From positions 1 to 64,000 of the forward strand of contig JAOTVX010000016.1 in the NCBI GenBank assembly GCA_029863175.1: DNA of 64,000 nucleotides, in the 5' to 3' direction. Shown piece after piece: positions 52,578 through 60,724 of the stretch; position 1 is the first letter of the stretch; each line of letters opens with the position of its first letter. This stretch comes from Betaproteobacteria bacterium. Its GTDB lineage: Bacteria > Pseudomonadota > Gammaproteobacteria > Burkholderiales > SG8-41. A program made the position numbers and the translations under genes. Under the pieces are notes generated by a model, which worked only from the letters and a program-made list of their open reading frames with translations, had not been told where the DNA came from and did not search any database.

Positions 52578-54959
52578 TTAAGACCGCGGCGGTTCAGTAA
52601 TCAAAAGTTCCGTGATGGAGGGTGCCCTCACCAATGCTTCATCGCTTATGCTCAGATGAAGACGTTGCCCCATTTCGAGTTGACTGGTATCGATTTCGGC
52701 GCGGTGGAGCCCGAGGCCGGCCGGATCGGTAACGACCTTGCCGGCCGTTTGTCGGTTTGTGGTGTGCCATTTTACGGTAGCGGGCTCTGGAAGATATATG
52801 CGCAGTATCTGGCCCGCCGGCAATCTGTTCAGCGCCGCTCCGGGGGACCAGATGCTGACCTGGCAGTTTGCTCGTCGCCCCCGGTAGCGTTCCCAAACCG
52901 AGACGGGACAATCAAAAGGCCGCTTTAATTTCGACGAATACGCAAGCTTCACGAATTCGGCGTGCGCCCAGGCAAGAGGCATCGCCGAGCCCGTTGGGCG
53001 TCCGGGATAGAGGTTTCGTTGCGGGATGGGGTCGCTGTCCCAAACCTGCTCGGGGATCATTCCTCCCGGGCCCGCCATACTCGCCATCGCCTGCAGATAG
53101 GGCAATGGCGAGTTACCAACCATGATCTCGTAGTGGCCCCGCTCACCACACAGCAAAGGCCACGCCCTTCCGATTCCGGTACCGTCGAAAGGGGAACCAT
53201 CTTCGTGCTCGCCGTAGCCGTCGCCGTTATAGCGGCGCCATGCCGGACCGCTCGGTGTCGTGACGCGCAACAGCGCGTCAACCACCTTGATGCTATCGCG
53301 AATCAAGGGGTCGTCCGGTTCGCGCAGCCCGAATCGCACCAATTGCAGGAACTCAGTGCCCACCTGCTCCTCGAACCGGAGGCCTGGATCCTGCAGGCGG
53401 TTTTTGACCGGCATCGCGCCGCTGATCGCCTCTTCGTCAATGATGTATCGCGGCGGCGCGATACGAACGTAATAGCCGGCGACACCACAGCGCTGAGCGA
53501 GAGTCGTTCCCTGCACAGCGGTCCAGCTTTCGATGCGACTGTTCCAGTAATCCGCGATGGCGAGTGCCGTATCACGCTCAGGTGGCAACAAGAACTGGGC
53601 GCCCGCTACGAGGGCAGAAATGCACACCGCGAGTGTGAAGGTGTTGACGCCAGCATTCTCTTCCCACCGATCCTGGTCACTGGCAGGGCCGCGATGGGCG
53701 ATAAACGTCAGCGCCCGTCGCACCATGTCTTGGACGTTGATGTCGCCAAGGTCGTCACGTTCCGCTAGGGCGGCGGCGAGCAATACGGGAAAGGCGCCCT
53801 CGTCAAGCTGAATGCCCTGCCAGTAGCTCTTGCCGCCGAGCCACTGGTTCTGATACCAGTGGCCGTCCTCATGTTGAGTCGCAATGAGATAGCGCAGCGT
53901 CTCTTGCGCTTTGTCCTCAGCGCCCAGTGCTAAGAGCGCGCCAGCGCACTCGCCCAGATCGCGCGGCCACACCAGATGGTAACCGCCCCGTTGGTCGCGA
54001 GTATCACCCCACGGAATGCTCAGGCTGGCGACCATGGCGCCCGGGTAGGTCTGGTCCCCGTGTACGTGCAACACCATCGCCGAGGTCAGTAGCTGGTCGC
54101 ACAGCTGTTGGGGGAAATCATCAGCGAGCCCAGGGCCCCGGCAGGTCCCGTGCCACGCTTTCCACGCCGTGATCTGCCGTTGCCACGGGTCCTCAAATGG
54201 CCGCGCCAATGCCGACACCGCCAATGTCGCGGCAGATTCTTTGCTGCTGCCAAGACCCAGGGCGAGTACCGAATGCCGCGGTAGCTGCCCCATGAGGGCG
54301 ACGTTGCCCGGTCCCGCGTGGCTATACGACCATTCCATGGTGTGGTTTCGCGCGAAGTCTTGCCAGCCGTCGCTGATGCCGACGCAGCCTGCACTGACCT
54401 GATCAAAAGCGTCTCGCTGCTGCGCGTCGACCGCGGCCAACGCCAGGCCGAACGGACCCTGTTCGGCCCACAGAACCCGCCGGCCGCGATGGCGTCCTGT
54501 CCAGGCGTGGTTATCGTTCCCGCTGCCTCCGAGGTGAGGCGCGAGCAGCACGTAGGGACGTAGACCGGGTTCGCCGTCGAGCGCCACTTCGACGAGCAGC
54601 GCGTCGCGCTGTGGGTCGGGTGTGACGCGCAGCGTCAATACAAATCGTGCGTGCCGATGCCTTACCGTGACCGCGGGCACGCCAGGGCTCGGCAACTCCA
54701 ACTCATGTTCCCCCAGGGACTTGACCTCGATCCAGAAGCCCTGCGCGTCAGCCACGATGAAACCCAAGTCGCGGACTTGCGGGATGTCGACACGCGGGTA
54801 ATAGACTTCATGGATGATGCCCTGTCCCATCGTGAACCAGAGCCGTGATGGTCCCAGCGCACAGCCGACTATCTCTTTTATACTACTCGACCAGCAAGGA
54901 GGGAGCCCAGGCGCCCCGGGCGCCTCGCCCGCGTCATGCGCTTCCTGCACGCCATTCAT
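52578..54959 (-). CDS. Glycoside hydrolase family 15 glucoamylase-like protein
   Basis: A 793-residue inverting alpha-glucosidase-like protein. The N-terminal beta-sandwich (about 20-270) carries GPSRLWFTMGQGIIHEVYYPRVD; the (alpha/alpha)6 catalytic barrel follows with GYHLVWPRDLGECAGALLALG, DEGAFPVLLAAALAE, the catalytic acid region DRWEENAGVNTFTLA (E about 450) and the catalytic base region RAWPLLCGERGHYEI (E about 640). It ends with a long C-terminal extension. Prokaryotic glucoamylases of this layout release glucose from maltodextrins, isomaltose-like or dextran-derived oligosaccharides. No signal peptide is evident. Base composition is somewhat lower in GC than the surrounding core genes. 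Confidence 0.92.
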   Translation of the reverse strand: MNGVQEAHDAGEAPGAPGLPPCWSSSIKEIVGCALGPSRLWFTMGQGIIHEVYYPRVDIPQVRDLGFIVADAQGFWIEVKSLGEHELELPSPGVPAVTVRHRHARFVLTLRVTPDPQRDALLVEVALDGEPGLRPYVLLAPHLGGSGNDNHAWTGRHRGRRVLWAEQGPFGLALAAVDAQQRDAFDQVSAGCVGISDGWQDFARNHTMEWSYSHAGPGNVALMGQLPRHSVLALGLGSSKESAATLAVSALARPFEDPWQRQITAWKAWHGTCRGPGLADDFPQQLCDQLLTSAMVLHVHGDQTYPGAMVASLSIPWGDTRDQRGGYHLVWPRDLGECAGALLALGAEDKAQETLRYLIATQHEDGHWYQNQWLGGKSYWQGIQLDEGAFPVLLAAALAERDDLGDINVQDMVRRALTFIAHRGPASDQDRWEENAGVNTFTLAVCISALVAGAQFLLPPERDTALAIADYWNSRIESWTAVQGTTLAQRCGVAGYYVRIAPPRYIIDEEAISGAMPVKNRLQDPGLRFEEQVGTEFLQLVRFGLREPDDPLIRDSIKVVDALLRVTTPSGPAWRRYNGDGYGEHEDGSPFDGTGIGRAWPLLCGERGHYEIMVGNSPLPYLQAMASMAGPGGMIPEQVWDSDPIPQRNLYPGRPTGSAMPLAWAHAEFVKLAYSSKLKRPFDCPVSVWERYRGRRANCQVSIWSPGAALNRLPAGQILRIYLPEPATVKWHTTNRQTAGKVVTDPAGLGLHRAEIDTSQLEMGQRLHLSISDEALVRAPSITELLITEPPRS

Positions 54960-55110
54960 GGGAGCCCGTCATTTGCGTCGTCACGTGGGGATGGAACACA
55001 CTGCTCGGATCGTCGTTGGGTATCCGGCTTCCTCGTTCAATACCTTACTATGCTCTACCCTAACGCGGTACCTCGGCGAATCATTTAACGCCTTTGCAAT
55101 GGGGCTGTCC
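54960..55110. other. Short intergenic region, nothing recognised
   Basis: Upstream of GH15 and downstream of DUF2127. ctaccctaacgcgg (55053-55066) resembles part of a cassette core but no attC structure is formed. Confidence 0.35.
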
Positions 55111-55602
55111 CTATCGATGGGTCGTCTCCGCTTTTCGTCTATTCTCCGCTGGGTGTCCACGGAACAACGCATTGATCATTAATCCGACGACGAGAACGTT
55201 GACCAAGAGCGCCCCGAGCGAGAGCCACGCAACACCACGAAACAACTCGTAAATCTCGAAGGGGATATAGATGCCGCCGCTGACGGCTGCAAACCACTCG
55301 GCCCAGCGTCGTCCTCGCCATAAGCCATAAGCCTCGATAAACCGTACACACGCATACCCTGCAGCCAATGCAGCCAGCGTTCCTAATCGAGCATCCGTGA
55401 GCTTTGCTGCGAACTCGACGAAAATGCGCGGGTAGTCGTTGGCCAAATTGAGGTGTAAATGCCCCACAAGCCGCTCGGCGAGCCGTTGTGCATCATGGTG
55501 AATAAAAGACAGTGCACCAATTCCGGCCAACAGGACAAGTGCACCCTTGGCAGCTTCAAGAAGCGCAACAACGCGGACGGTGCCAGACAATCGCATGTTC
55601 AA
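55111..55602 (-). CDS. DUF2127 family membrane protein
   Basis: A 163-residue inner-membrane protein with four hydrophobic stretches (VVALLEAAKGALVLLAGIGALSFI; LGTLAALAAGYACVRFIEAYGLW; WFAAVSGGIYIPFEIYELF; LGALLVNVLVVGLMINALF). The R..A..E..KG N-terminus, RFIEAYGLWRGRRWAEW and PFEIYEL patterns define DUF2127. Function unknown. Start is TTG 55602 or ATG at the third codon (55596). It lies immediately downstream of the cassette with GTTAGGC-type cores and may itself be in that gene-transfer zone. Confidence 0.85.
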   Translation of the reverse strand: MNMRLSGTVRVVALLEAAKGALVLLAGIGALSFIHHDAQRLAERLVGHLHLNLANDYPRIFVEFAAKLTDARLGTLAALAAGYACVRFIEAYGLWRGRRWAEWFAAVSGGIYIPFEIYELFRGVAWLSLGALLVNVLVVGLMINALFRGHPAENRRKAETTHR

Positions 55603-55640
55603 TGATGACGCTTGCTGATGCGGCTCCGTTGCAAGCCGTT

Positions 55641-55647
55641 GTTAGGC
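55641..55647 (-). other. Integron-type core at the 3' boundary of a cassette-like unit
   Basis: gttaggcggc at 55641-55650 (plus) is inverted to gccgcctaac at 56117-56126, the two ends of the unit around gene 55657-56100. The downstream arms (ggcttgcaacggagccgc, then atcagcaagc, minus strand) can form a stem, but no second core is visible, so the attC looks truncated. Confidence 0.55.
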
Positions 55648-55656
55648 GGCCTGATC

Positions 55657-56100
55657 TCATGTCCCTGCGAGGAAACTGACCTCTGCTTGATTCAGCGAGA
55701 GCCGCGCCAGCACAATGCGCTCGTAGAGCGACCGTATCTTGTCTGCATCGCGCGCTTTGGTCGCCTTGAGAAGGTCGCCCTCGAGTTCAGCAATAGCGAT
55801 TCGTTTGTAGTAGAGCAGCGACTCTTTCAGATGAGCCAGAACAATCTTCCCTGTGAGGTTGGGATGGTTGTTTGTGACGTTGGCATCCGGGAAGCGGGTT
55901 CCATGCTCGAGTTCGACCTGCAGACCTTCTCGGAAATGCTCGAGCACAATCTGGCGGGCTTCGCCATCGATCTCATCAAGAATTGACCGTGCTTCCTCGA
56001 CGGACACTTCAAGTTCGGTCAAAGCGCTCCAGTTGCGGATGCCAAGCGTCTTACAGGCACGCGCAACTTCTTCCTTGCTTACTAGATCTGGAGATGTCAT
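55657..56100 (-). CDS. DUF5661-like protein, cassette-like gene
   Basis: A 147-residue protein. The C-terminal core EHFREGLQVELEHGTRFPDANVTNNHPNLTGKIVLAHLKESLLYY matches the DUF5661 pattern (ELEHGT..-P..-VT-D.P.-TGKIALAHL-E.-.YY). It begins with VSKEEVARACKTLGIRNWSAL, a helical segment. Function unknown. Bounded by inverted gccgcctaac/gttaggcggc cores, it looks like a former integron cassette, and its ATG 56100 follows aaggagcag just after the core. An integron-integrase relic lies 1.3 kb away. Confidence 0.75.
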   Translation of the reverse strand: MTSPDLVSKEEVARACKTLGIRNWSALTELEVSVEEARSILDEIDGEARQIVLEHFREGLQVELEHGTRFPDANVTNNHPNLTGKIVLAHLKESLLYYKRIAIAELEGDLLKATKARDADKIRSLYERIVLARLSLNQAEVSFLAGT

Positions 56101-56226
56101 GAGACTGCTCCTTGATGCCGCCTAACGAAGGTGTCGGCCTAAACGCCGGTTTGCAAATCGGCATTGTGCGCGTGCATCAATCATTCCTCAAGATGGTTAA
56201 AAGGTTAGCAACCATACCTTCAAAAA

Positions 56227-56325
56227 ACTCATGCCTAGAATTATTGAGGGATTAACAAGCCATTCCCCCCAAGTGGTCGACGTCCGCTCTTGGCCTAAAG
56301 CGGACACTTAACGCTAGGCATGAGT
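56227..56325. repeat. MITE-like element: 12-bp inverted ends with internal hairpin
   Basis: actcatgcctag (56227-56238) and ctaggcatgagt (56314-56325) are perfect 12-bp inverted ends. Inside is the hairpin gtccgct-cttggccta-agcggac (about 56282-56304). No coding capacity. Confidence 0.7.
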
Positions 56326-56335
56326 CAGCGCCGGC

Positions 56336-57118
56336 CTAGCGTCCGTAGAACTGCTTCACGGTGTCTTCAGCCACCTGCTGCAGGAACGTTGCAGTCTCTT
56401 TGTCGATCTTGCCGAAGTAATCGTAGCTGTTTCCGACTGGCGACTTGCCGTAGACGCTCGCGTAGACGGTGCAAGCTGCCAGGTAGGTGCCGATGAGGTC
56501 GGGGTGTGAACCATCGTATTCCTTGTGCAGCCTCATATCTGGCCTGCGACGGTAGGCCTCTTCGAATGCGAGCCCCACGGGGATGACAAGGGCGCCCACC
56601 TCGTTGCCCACAGAGACGTAAAGGTCCTCCGTTAGCTGAATATTCTCTGGCTTGGCCCGTTTGTGCGGCTTGACATATGCATGGGCAAGGTAGAGGGCGG
56701 TCTTTCCGCCACGCTCGGTGATTACCTTGTTGAACTCGATCACCTTCGCGCGAAACTGTGCCCGCCTTTGCTCCGACAGCGGTGCAAAGCTGCCGCCCTG
56801 AAGAATGACCAGCTGAAACGGCTCTTTCACGCCGATCCGCCCCGGCTGCGTGAGGTGGTCGACGTTGTGATGTGCCAGGGCGGCACCACCGATTGTGGCT
56901 GACTTGTAGGCCATTTTCTTTGCCAGACTGGGATCAGCGGCTATCGCCATCCGGCGTACATGGTTGTGCAGGCTGTCCCCGTAATACAGGTAGCTGTTGC
57001 CGACAAACAGGATGCGGGTGGGCGTGTCGACCTGGGGCGCCTTGATAACCGGCGTTGGCCCGGCAGCGGTAAGGTGGGCCAGCGGGAGGGTGATTGCAAA
57101 CAGCAGGGTGCGCAGCAT
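56336..57118 (-). CDS. SGNH/GDSL-like hydrolase, exported
   Basis: About 260 residues from ATG 57118 (frame open to 57139). A signal peptide (LRTLLFAITLPLAHLTAAG) is followed by an SGNH-type block: RILFVGNSYLYYGDSLHNHV (block I, with Asn-Ser), LVILQGGSFAPLSEQRRAQF, and EYDGSHPDLIGTYLAACTVYASVYG near the C-terminus with Asp-His. The G-N-S-Y variant replaces the classical GDSL. Periplasmic esterase/acetylhydrolase-type activity is plausible; substrate unknown. It is bracketed by two similar gtccgct...agcggac hairpins (56.28 and 57.30 kb), which suggests it was moved as a unit. Confidence 0.82.
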   Translation of the reverse strand: MLRTLLFAITLPLAHLTAAGPTPVIKAPQVDTPTRILFVGNSYLYYGDSLHNHVRRMAIAADPSLAKKMAYKSATIGGAALAHHNVDHLTQPGRIGVKEPFQLVILQGGSFAPLSEQRRAQFRAKVIEFNKVITERGGKTALYLAHAYVKPHKRAKPENIQLTEDLYVSVGNEVGALVIPVGLAFEEAYRRRPDMRLHKEYDGSHPDLIGTYLAACTVYASVYGKSPVGNSYDYFGKIDKETATFLQQVAEDTVKQFYGR

Positions 57119-57301
57119 TGACCTACGGTATGGCAGCACGGCGTGCTTTTCCTCTGTTGATTCGGTTTATTTTTAATCGAGTTATCGAGGCCAGCTTCCA
57201 ACATTTTGGCGATGTGGTAGGTACCATAGAACCACCTAATGCGGTAGAGGGCTTACGCTCAAGTCATACTAAATCGAGACCAGTACTTGCTACGGGCGAG
57301 C

Positions 57302-57325
57302 GTCCGCTCTTGCCGAGAGCGGACA
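57302..57325. repeat. gtccgctct hairpin
   Basis: gtccgctct-tgccg-agagcggac: a 9-bp stem related to the hairpin inside the element at 56.28 kb. It lies upstream of the SGNH gene. Confidence 0.7.
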
Positions 57326-57413
57326 TTGGACAGGTTGACTAGCGCGATAGGACAAGAACCCCGCCGAAGCAGGGTGTGTGTTTTCTCTCGCATAACAAAA
57401 AGAGCAGGGCCGG

Positions 57414-57596
57414 TCAGCCTAGATGCGCCAGCGGCTGCACTAGGTTCTCGAGGAGCATCGTGACACAGTCTTTGGATCCCTTACCCTCGCGCACGACGAT
57501 CTGCCGGTGCGCGAAATCGATGTCCTTCACCCGGGGCATGAGCCCCTCCTGCAGGCGCAGGCCCGATCCGAAAAGAAGGCAGTCCCCGATCGCCCC
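57414..57596 (-). pseudogene. Integron integrase fragment
   Basis: A 60-codon open piece reads [20 protein letters not shown], then [20 protein letters not shown] and [19 protein letters not shown]. It matches the IntI segment around the first catalytic arginine (GSGLRL..[28 protein letters not shown]). Several conserved residues are altered, and an 8-base C run at 57593-57600 truncates it against the phospholipase-like gene. Everything before and after is missing, so it is a relic. It supports past integron activity beside the cassette-like genes at 55-56 kb. Confidence 0.75.
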
Positions 57597-57610
57597 CCCC
57601 GGATGCCGCG

Positions 57611-59224
57611 CTAAAGATGATCTTCAAGACCCGGCAGAAGCGAGTAGAACAGGACGCCGAGCTGGCGCAGGAGCCTGCCACCGGGTTCTTGATGCAGTCT
57701 CAAGTGCTCGCCATCCCTTTCGCCCATCCACACGATTTGCGATTCACCCGATCCGGGATCGAGGTCCATGGCCAGCCGCCAGCTGTGAACGGGTGAGAAA
57801 TCACGTTCGAGGCCTTTTAGAACTCGTTCCGCCAGCGGCTCGCTCTCGATGAGGAAGCCCACTTCTGTGTTGAGGCGGCGGGAGCGCGGGTCGGAGTTGG
57901 CGCTTCCGATCCATACGACCCGCCGGTCGTACACGATCACCTTCGCGTGCAATGCTGAGTCAGTGCTGCCAGGCCGCATTACGTGTCCCGCTCGAGCGGG
58001 GCGTTGCGCGTCGGCGCGGTACTCGTAGAGTTCGACGCCAGCCTCAAGCAGTGCCACCCGATGGCGGGAATAGCCAACATATACCGCGAGGACATCGGTG
58101 GATGCCAGTGAGTTGGTCAGAACCCGCACGCGTACGCCCCGGTCCGTTAGCTCGGAGAGCACCTCGACACCGCGCTTGCCCGGCACGTAGTAGGCCATCA
58201 CCATCGCCAAGTCGTTTTTCACCGACTGCCGAACAACGGACAGCGTGCGGGAAATCTCCGACAGCGACCGCGCGGATCTGTGCCGTTCCGGTCGCTCGCG
58301 AACCGGCCGCTCTGCGACGACTCTGCCGCTCGCCCAGATGAGTTCCGGCGCTCCGGATAGCATCCGCTGCAGGAACTCCGGCTTTCGGCGCAGGTATTCT
58401 GCGTGAGGTCCGTGCTGCGCTTCGGCGAGACGGTGCAACGCGTCGAGCGTCCGGGATGAAGCCTGCTCGGACGGTGGTGTCCCAAACGCGGCCACTGGAA
58501 CCGATACCAGACTGTTCCAGTACTCGTCGAATTGCGTGGACACCTGCGATACGATCGGGCCCGCGGCAAGCACGTCCAGATCGCGGAAATTCGCCTGCGC
58601 CTGGGCCTCGAAGTAGTGATTGCTAATGTTGCGTCCACCGAGGATGGCGACCGCGCCGTCCACGGCAAACACTTTGTTGTGCATGCGCATTCCGAGAGTG
58701 TCGAGCTGGAGTGCGAGCTGAAGCGGGCGCAACCAACGCGAGCGGTGGGGAAACGGGTTAAACACGCGGATTTCGATGTTTGGGTGCACATCCACGATCT
58801 TGAGCAGGTCCAAGTCGTCGAACCCCAGCGCGAAATCGTCGAGAAGAATGCGCACGCGCACGCCCCGCCCCGCGGCGTCGATCAGCCGCTCCAGCAGGAA
58901 CGCTCCGGTTTCATCCGGGTCGTAAATGTAGTATTGGAGGTCGATTGTGTGCTCCGCCAGATCCGCGAGCGCGGCGCGCGTCATGAGCGCGCTTACGCCG
59001 CTGTTGATTAGGCGGAAACCCGACTTTCCGGGGTGGAGGGCTTGATGAGCGAAGTAGGCGCGGCCAAGCGAAGTCTGCTCGGGGTGATCGAACGCGTAAG
59101 AAGGGGTGGCCTTGAAGTCGGCCTGTATGGTCACACAGCCAGCGGTGGCGGCGAAGAGGCCGACAGCGACAGTTACTTGTCGCCAAACGGTTAGGTAGCG
59201 CACACCGGCCGACTTCTTAGTCAT
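57611..59224 (-). CDS. Phospholipase D-like (HKD) lipoprotein
   Basis: A 537-residue protein with two HKD motifs: [19 protein letters not shown] (about residue 180) and [21 protein letters not shown] (about 425). The N-terminus has a hydrophobic stretch ending FAATAGCV, a probable lipobox, so it is anchored in the cell envelope. It resembles cardiolipin-synthase/phospholipase D family proteins of the YmdC/ClsC-like type (length near 470-540), which act on phospholipids. It could be a cardiolipin synthase or a nuclease-like relative. Its stop is 14 bp from the integron-integrase relic. Confidence 0.9.
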   Translation of the reverse strand: MTKKSAGVRYLTVWRQVTVAVGLFAATAGCVTIQADFKATPSYAFDHPEQTSLGRAYFAHQALHPGKSGFRLINSGVSALMTRAALADLAEHTIDLQYYIYDPDETGAFLLERLIDAAGRGVRVRILLDDFALGFDDLDLLKIVDVHPNIEIRVFNPFPHRSRWLRPLQLALQLDTLGMRMHNKVFAVDGAVAILGGRNISNHYFEAQAQANFRDLDVLAAGPIVSQVSTQFDEYWNSLVSVPVAAFGTPPSEQASSRTLDALHRLAEAQHGPHAEYLRRKPEFLQRMLSGAPELIWASGRVVAERPVRERPERHRSARSLSEISRTLSVVRQSVKNDLAMVMAYYVPGKRGVEVLSELTDRGVRVRVLTNSLASTDVLAVYVGYSRHRVALLEAGVELYEYRADAQRPARAGHVMRPGSTDSALHAKVIVYDRRVVWIGSANSDPRSRRLNTEVGFLIESEPLAERVLKGLERDFSPVHSWRLAMDLDPGSGESQIVWMGERDGEHLRLHQEPGGRLLRQLGVLFYSLLPGLEDHL

Positions 59225-59526
59225 TGGGGGAAGTCATTCTGCGCTGGTTGGTTCCGGAAGACCATAGTGCGAATGGAAGCGACGTTCGACGCGCCAGCAC
59301 CAAATCTGTTTGCTTTTCCTGCCGGTTGTCAGTAAATTCGATTGATTCAAGAAATCTATCATCAAGCACGATTCGGGCGATCCGGGGGTCTTGCCACGGC
59401 GTTGGATCTAGCTTGCTGAAGCGGCATGTTCTCGACGGATCTGAGCGGTCAAATCACCCTTGGTAGGCGGCGCGTGCGTGCGTTTGTCGCCCGGGTGCGA
59501 TTTTGGCTGCCGCCGGGGAACGGGCG
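59225..59526. other. Intergenic region, nothing recognised
   Basis: A 302-bp gap with divergent starts at each side. No repeat family is evident except a short aattcgattgattcaagaaa segment. No convincing open frame or RNA gene. Confidence 0.4.
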
Positions 59527-60384
59527 ATGACACCTTTCGAGCTAATAGAGCCGTGCACACTGCGCGAGGCGGCCGAGTTGCTCGCCTCCGGGGATCCTTC
59601 GGTGCGCCCAATGGCGGGCGGCACCGCCGTGATGCTGATGATGAAGATGGGCGTGCTCCGGCCCACCCGGCTTGTCAACCTGCATGGGGTGGAGAAGCGA
59701 TACTCTGAGATCAGCGACGGCGATGGCGAGCTGCGCTTCGGTGCGATGGTGACGCTGTCGGCGCTCGAGCGCTCGTCAGTAGTGAAAACCCGCGCGCCCG
59801 TCATCGCACGGGCCCTGCGCACGCTTGCCAATGTCCGCGTGCGCAATGTCGCGACCGTGGGCGGACACCTCGCGCACGCCGATCCGCACATGGACCTGCC
59901 GCCGGTGCTGATTGCACTGGGCGCGACTGTTTCCACCGTTCAACCGAAAGGCGGACGGACGCTGCCGCTCGAAAAGCTGTATGCGGGCTATCTCGAGACG
60001 ACGCTCGGCCGCGAGGAACTCATCGCGGAAGTGATTGTGCCGGCGCAAGGCAGCCGGCACGCCGCCTATCTCAAGTGCACGACGCGGTCCGCGGATGACT
60101 GGCCGGCGCTCGGCGTGGCGGTCGTGCTCGATACCGACGGCGCGCTCGTGCGCGATGCCCGCATCGTGATCAGCGCAGCGACCGATGTACCTACGCGCCT
60201 CACCTCAGCGGAGAAAGCGCTGACCGGCACGCGCGTGGACGACAAGACGGTGCGCGAGGTGGGAGATGCGGCCGCTTCCATGGCAGAGGTGATGGGGGAC
60301 GAGCATGGGTCGGCGGCGTACAAGCGCGAGCTGGTCCGCGTCTACGTTGCGCGCGCTGTGCGGGCGGCGTTAAGCGAGAAGTAG
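59527..60384 (+). CDS. Molybdenum hydroxylase FAD-binding subunit (second system)
   Basis: A 285-residue CO_deh_FAD-type subunit. FELIEPCTLREAAELL, RPMAGGTAVMLMMKMGVLRPTRLVNLHGV (flavin loop) and ANVRVRNVATVGGHLAHADPHMDLPPVLIALGA (second flavin loop) are clear; the CO_deh_flav_C half is about 175-285. ATG 59527 is used; the frame opens at 59503. It is followed by a large and a small subunit in order medium-large-small, different from the coxSLM order at 47-50 kb, so this is a separate enzyme. Electron acceptor unknown. Confidence 0.92.
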   Translation: MTPFELIEPCTLREAAELLASGDPSVRPMAGGTAVMLMMKMGVLRPTRLVNLHGVEKRYSEISDGDGELRFGAMVTLSALERSSVVKTRAPVIARALRTLANVRVRNVATVGGHLAHADPHMDLPPVLIALGATVSTVQPKGGRTLPLEKLYAGYLETTLGREELIAEVIVPAQGSRHAAYLKCTTRSADDWPALGVAVVLDTDGALVRDARIVISAATDVPTRLTSAEKALTGTRVDDKTVREVGDAAASMAEVMGDEHGSAAYKRELVRVYVARAVRAALSEK

Positions 60385-60724
60385 GTTAGCCGCGGATCGA
60401 CGGTCGTGAATCGTAAATCGGGCTTCGTTTAAAACCCTGGAATTAGCCGCAGATAAACGCAGATAAACGCAGATGCATAGATACAAGAAACAAGAAACAA
60501 GAAACAAGAAACAAGAAAACAAGACCAGGATTATTTTGCCGCCGATGAACGCCGATAGATGCCGATAAGACAGGAATGGACATGATTTACAGGATTAACA
60601 GGATCGAAACAAAACGTTGAACAAGGAATCTTGTGAATCCTGTTAATCCTGTCTATTTTGATCTCGATCTTATCTGCGTTTATCTGCAGCTGAATAGGTT
60701 TTTTGCTTTTTTTGGACGGGCTTG
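60385..60724. repeat. Concentric palindrome: D arms around F and C arms
   Basis: Outer D arms: 60443-60475 (tagccgcagataaacgcaga) and 60671-60691 (tatctgcgtttatctgcagc). Inside: aacaaga heptamers (60482-60525), F units (60540-60567) and C arms 60579-60604 and 60628-60654 around gaaacaaaacgttgaacaag. The C core is the inverse of that at 28.23-28.30 kb. Confidence 0.88.

Noticed and set aside
52069..52600. Open frames on both strands between corA and GH15
   Set aside because: Neither translation resembles a protein; low-complexity, with stop-poor composition and repeat-like segments.
57376..57852. A plus-strand frame of 158 codons
   Set aside because: It is antisense to the integrase relic and the phospholipase D-like gene, both of which show family motifs on the minus strand.
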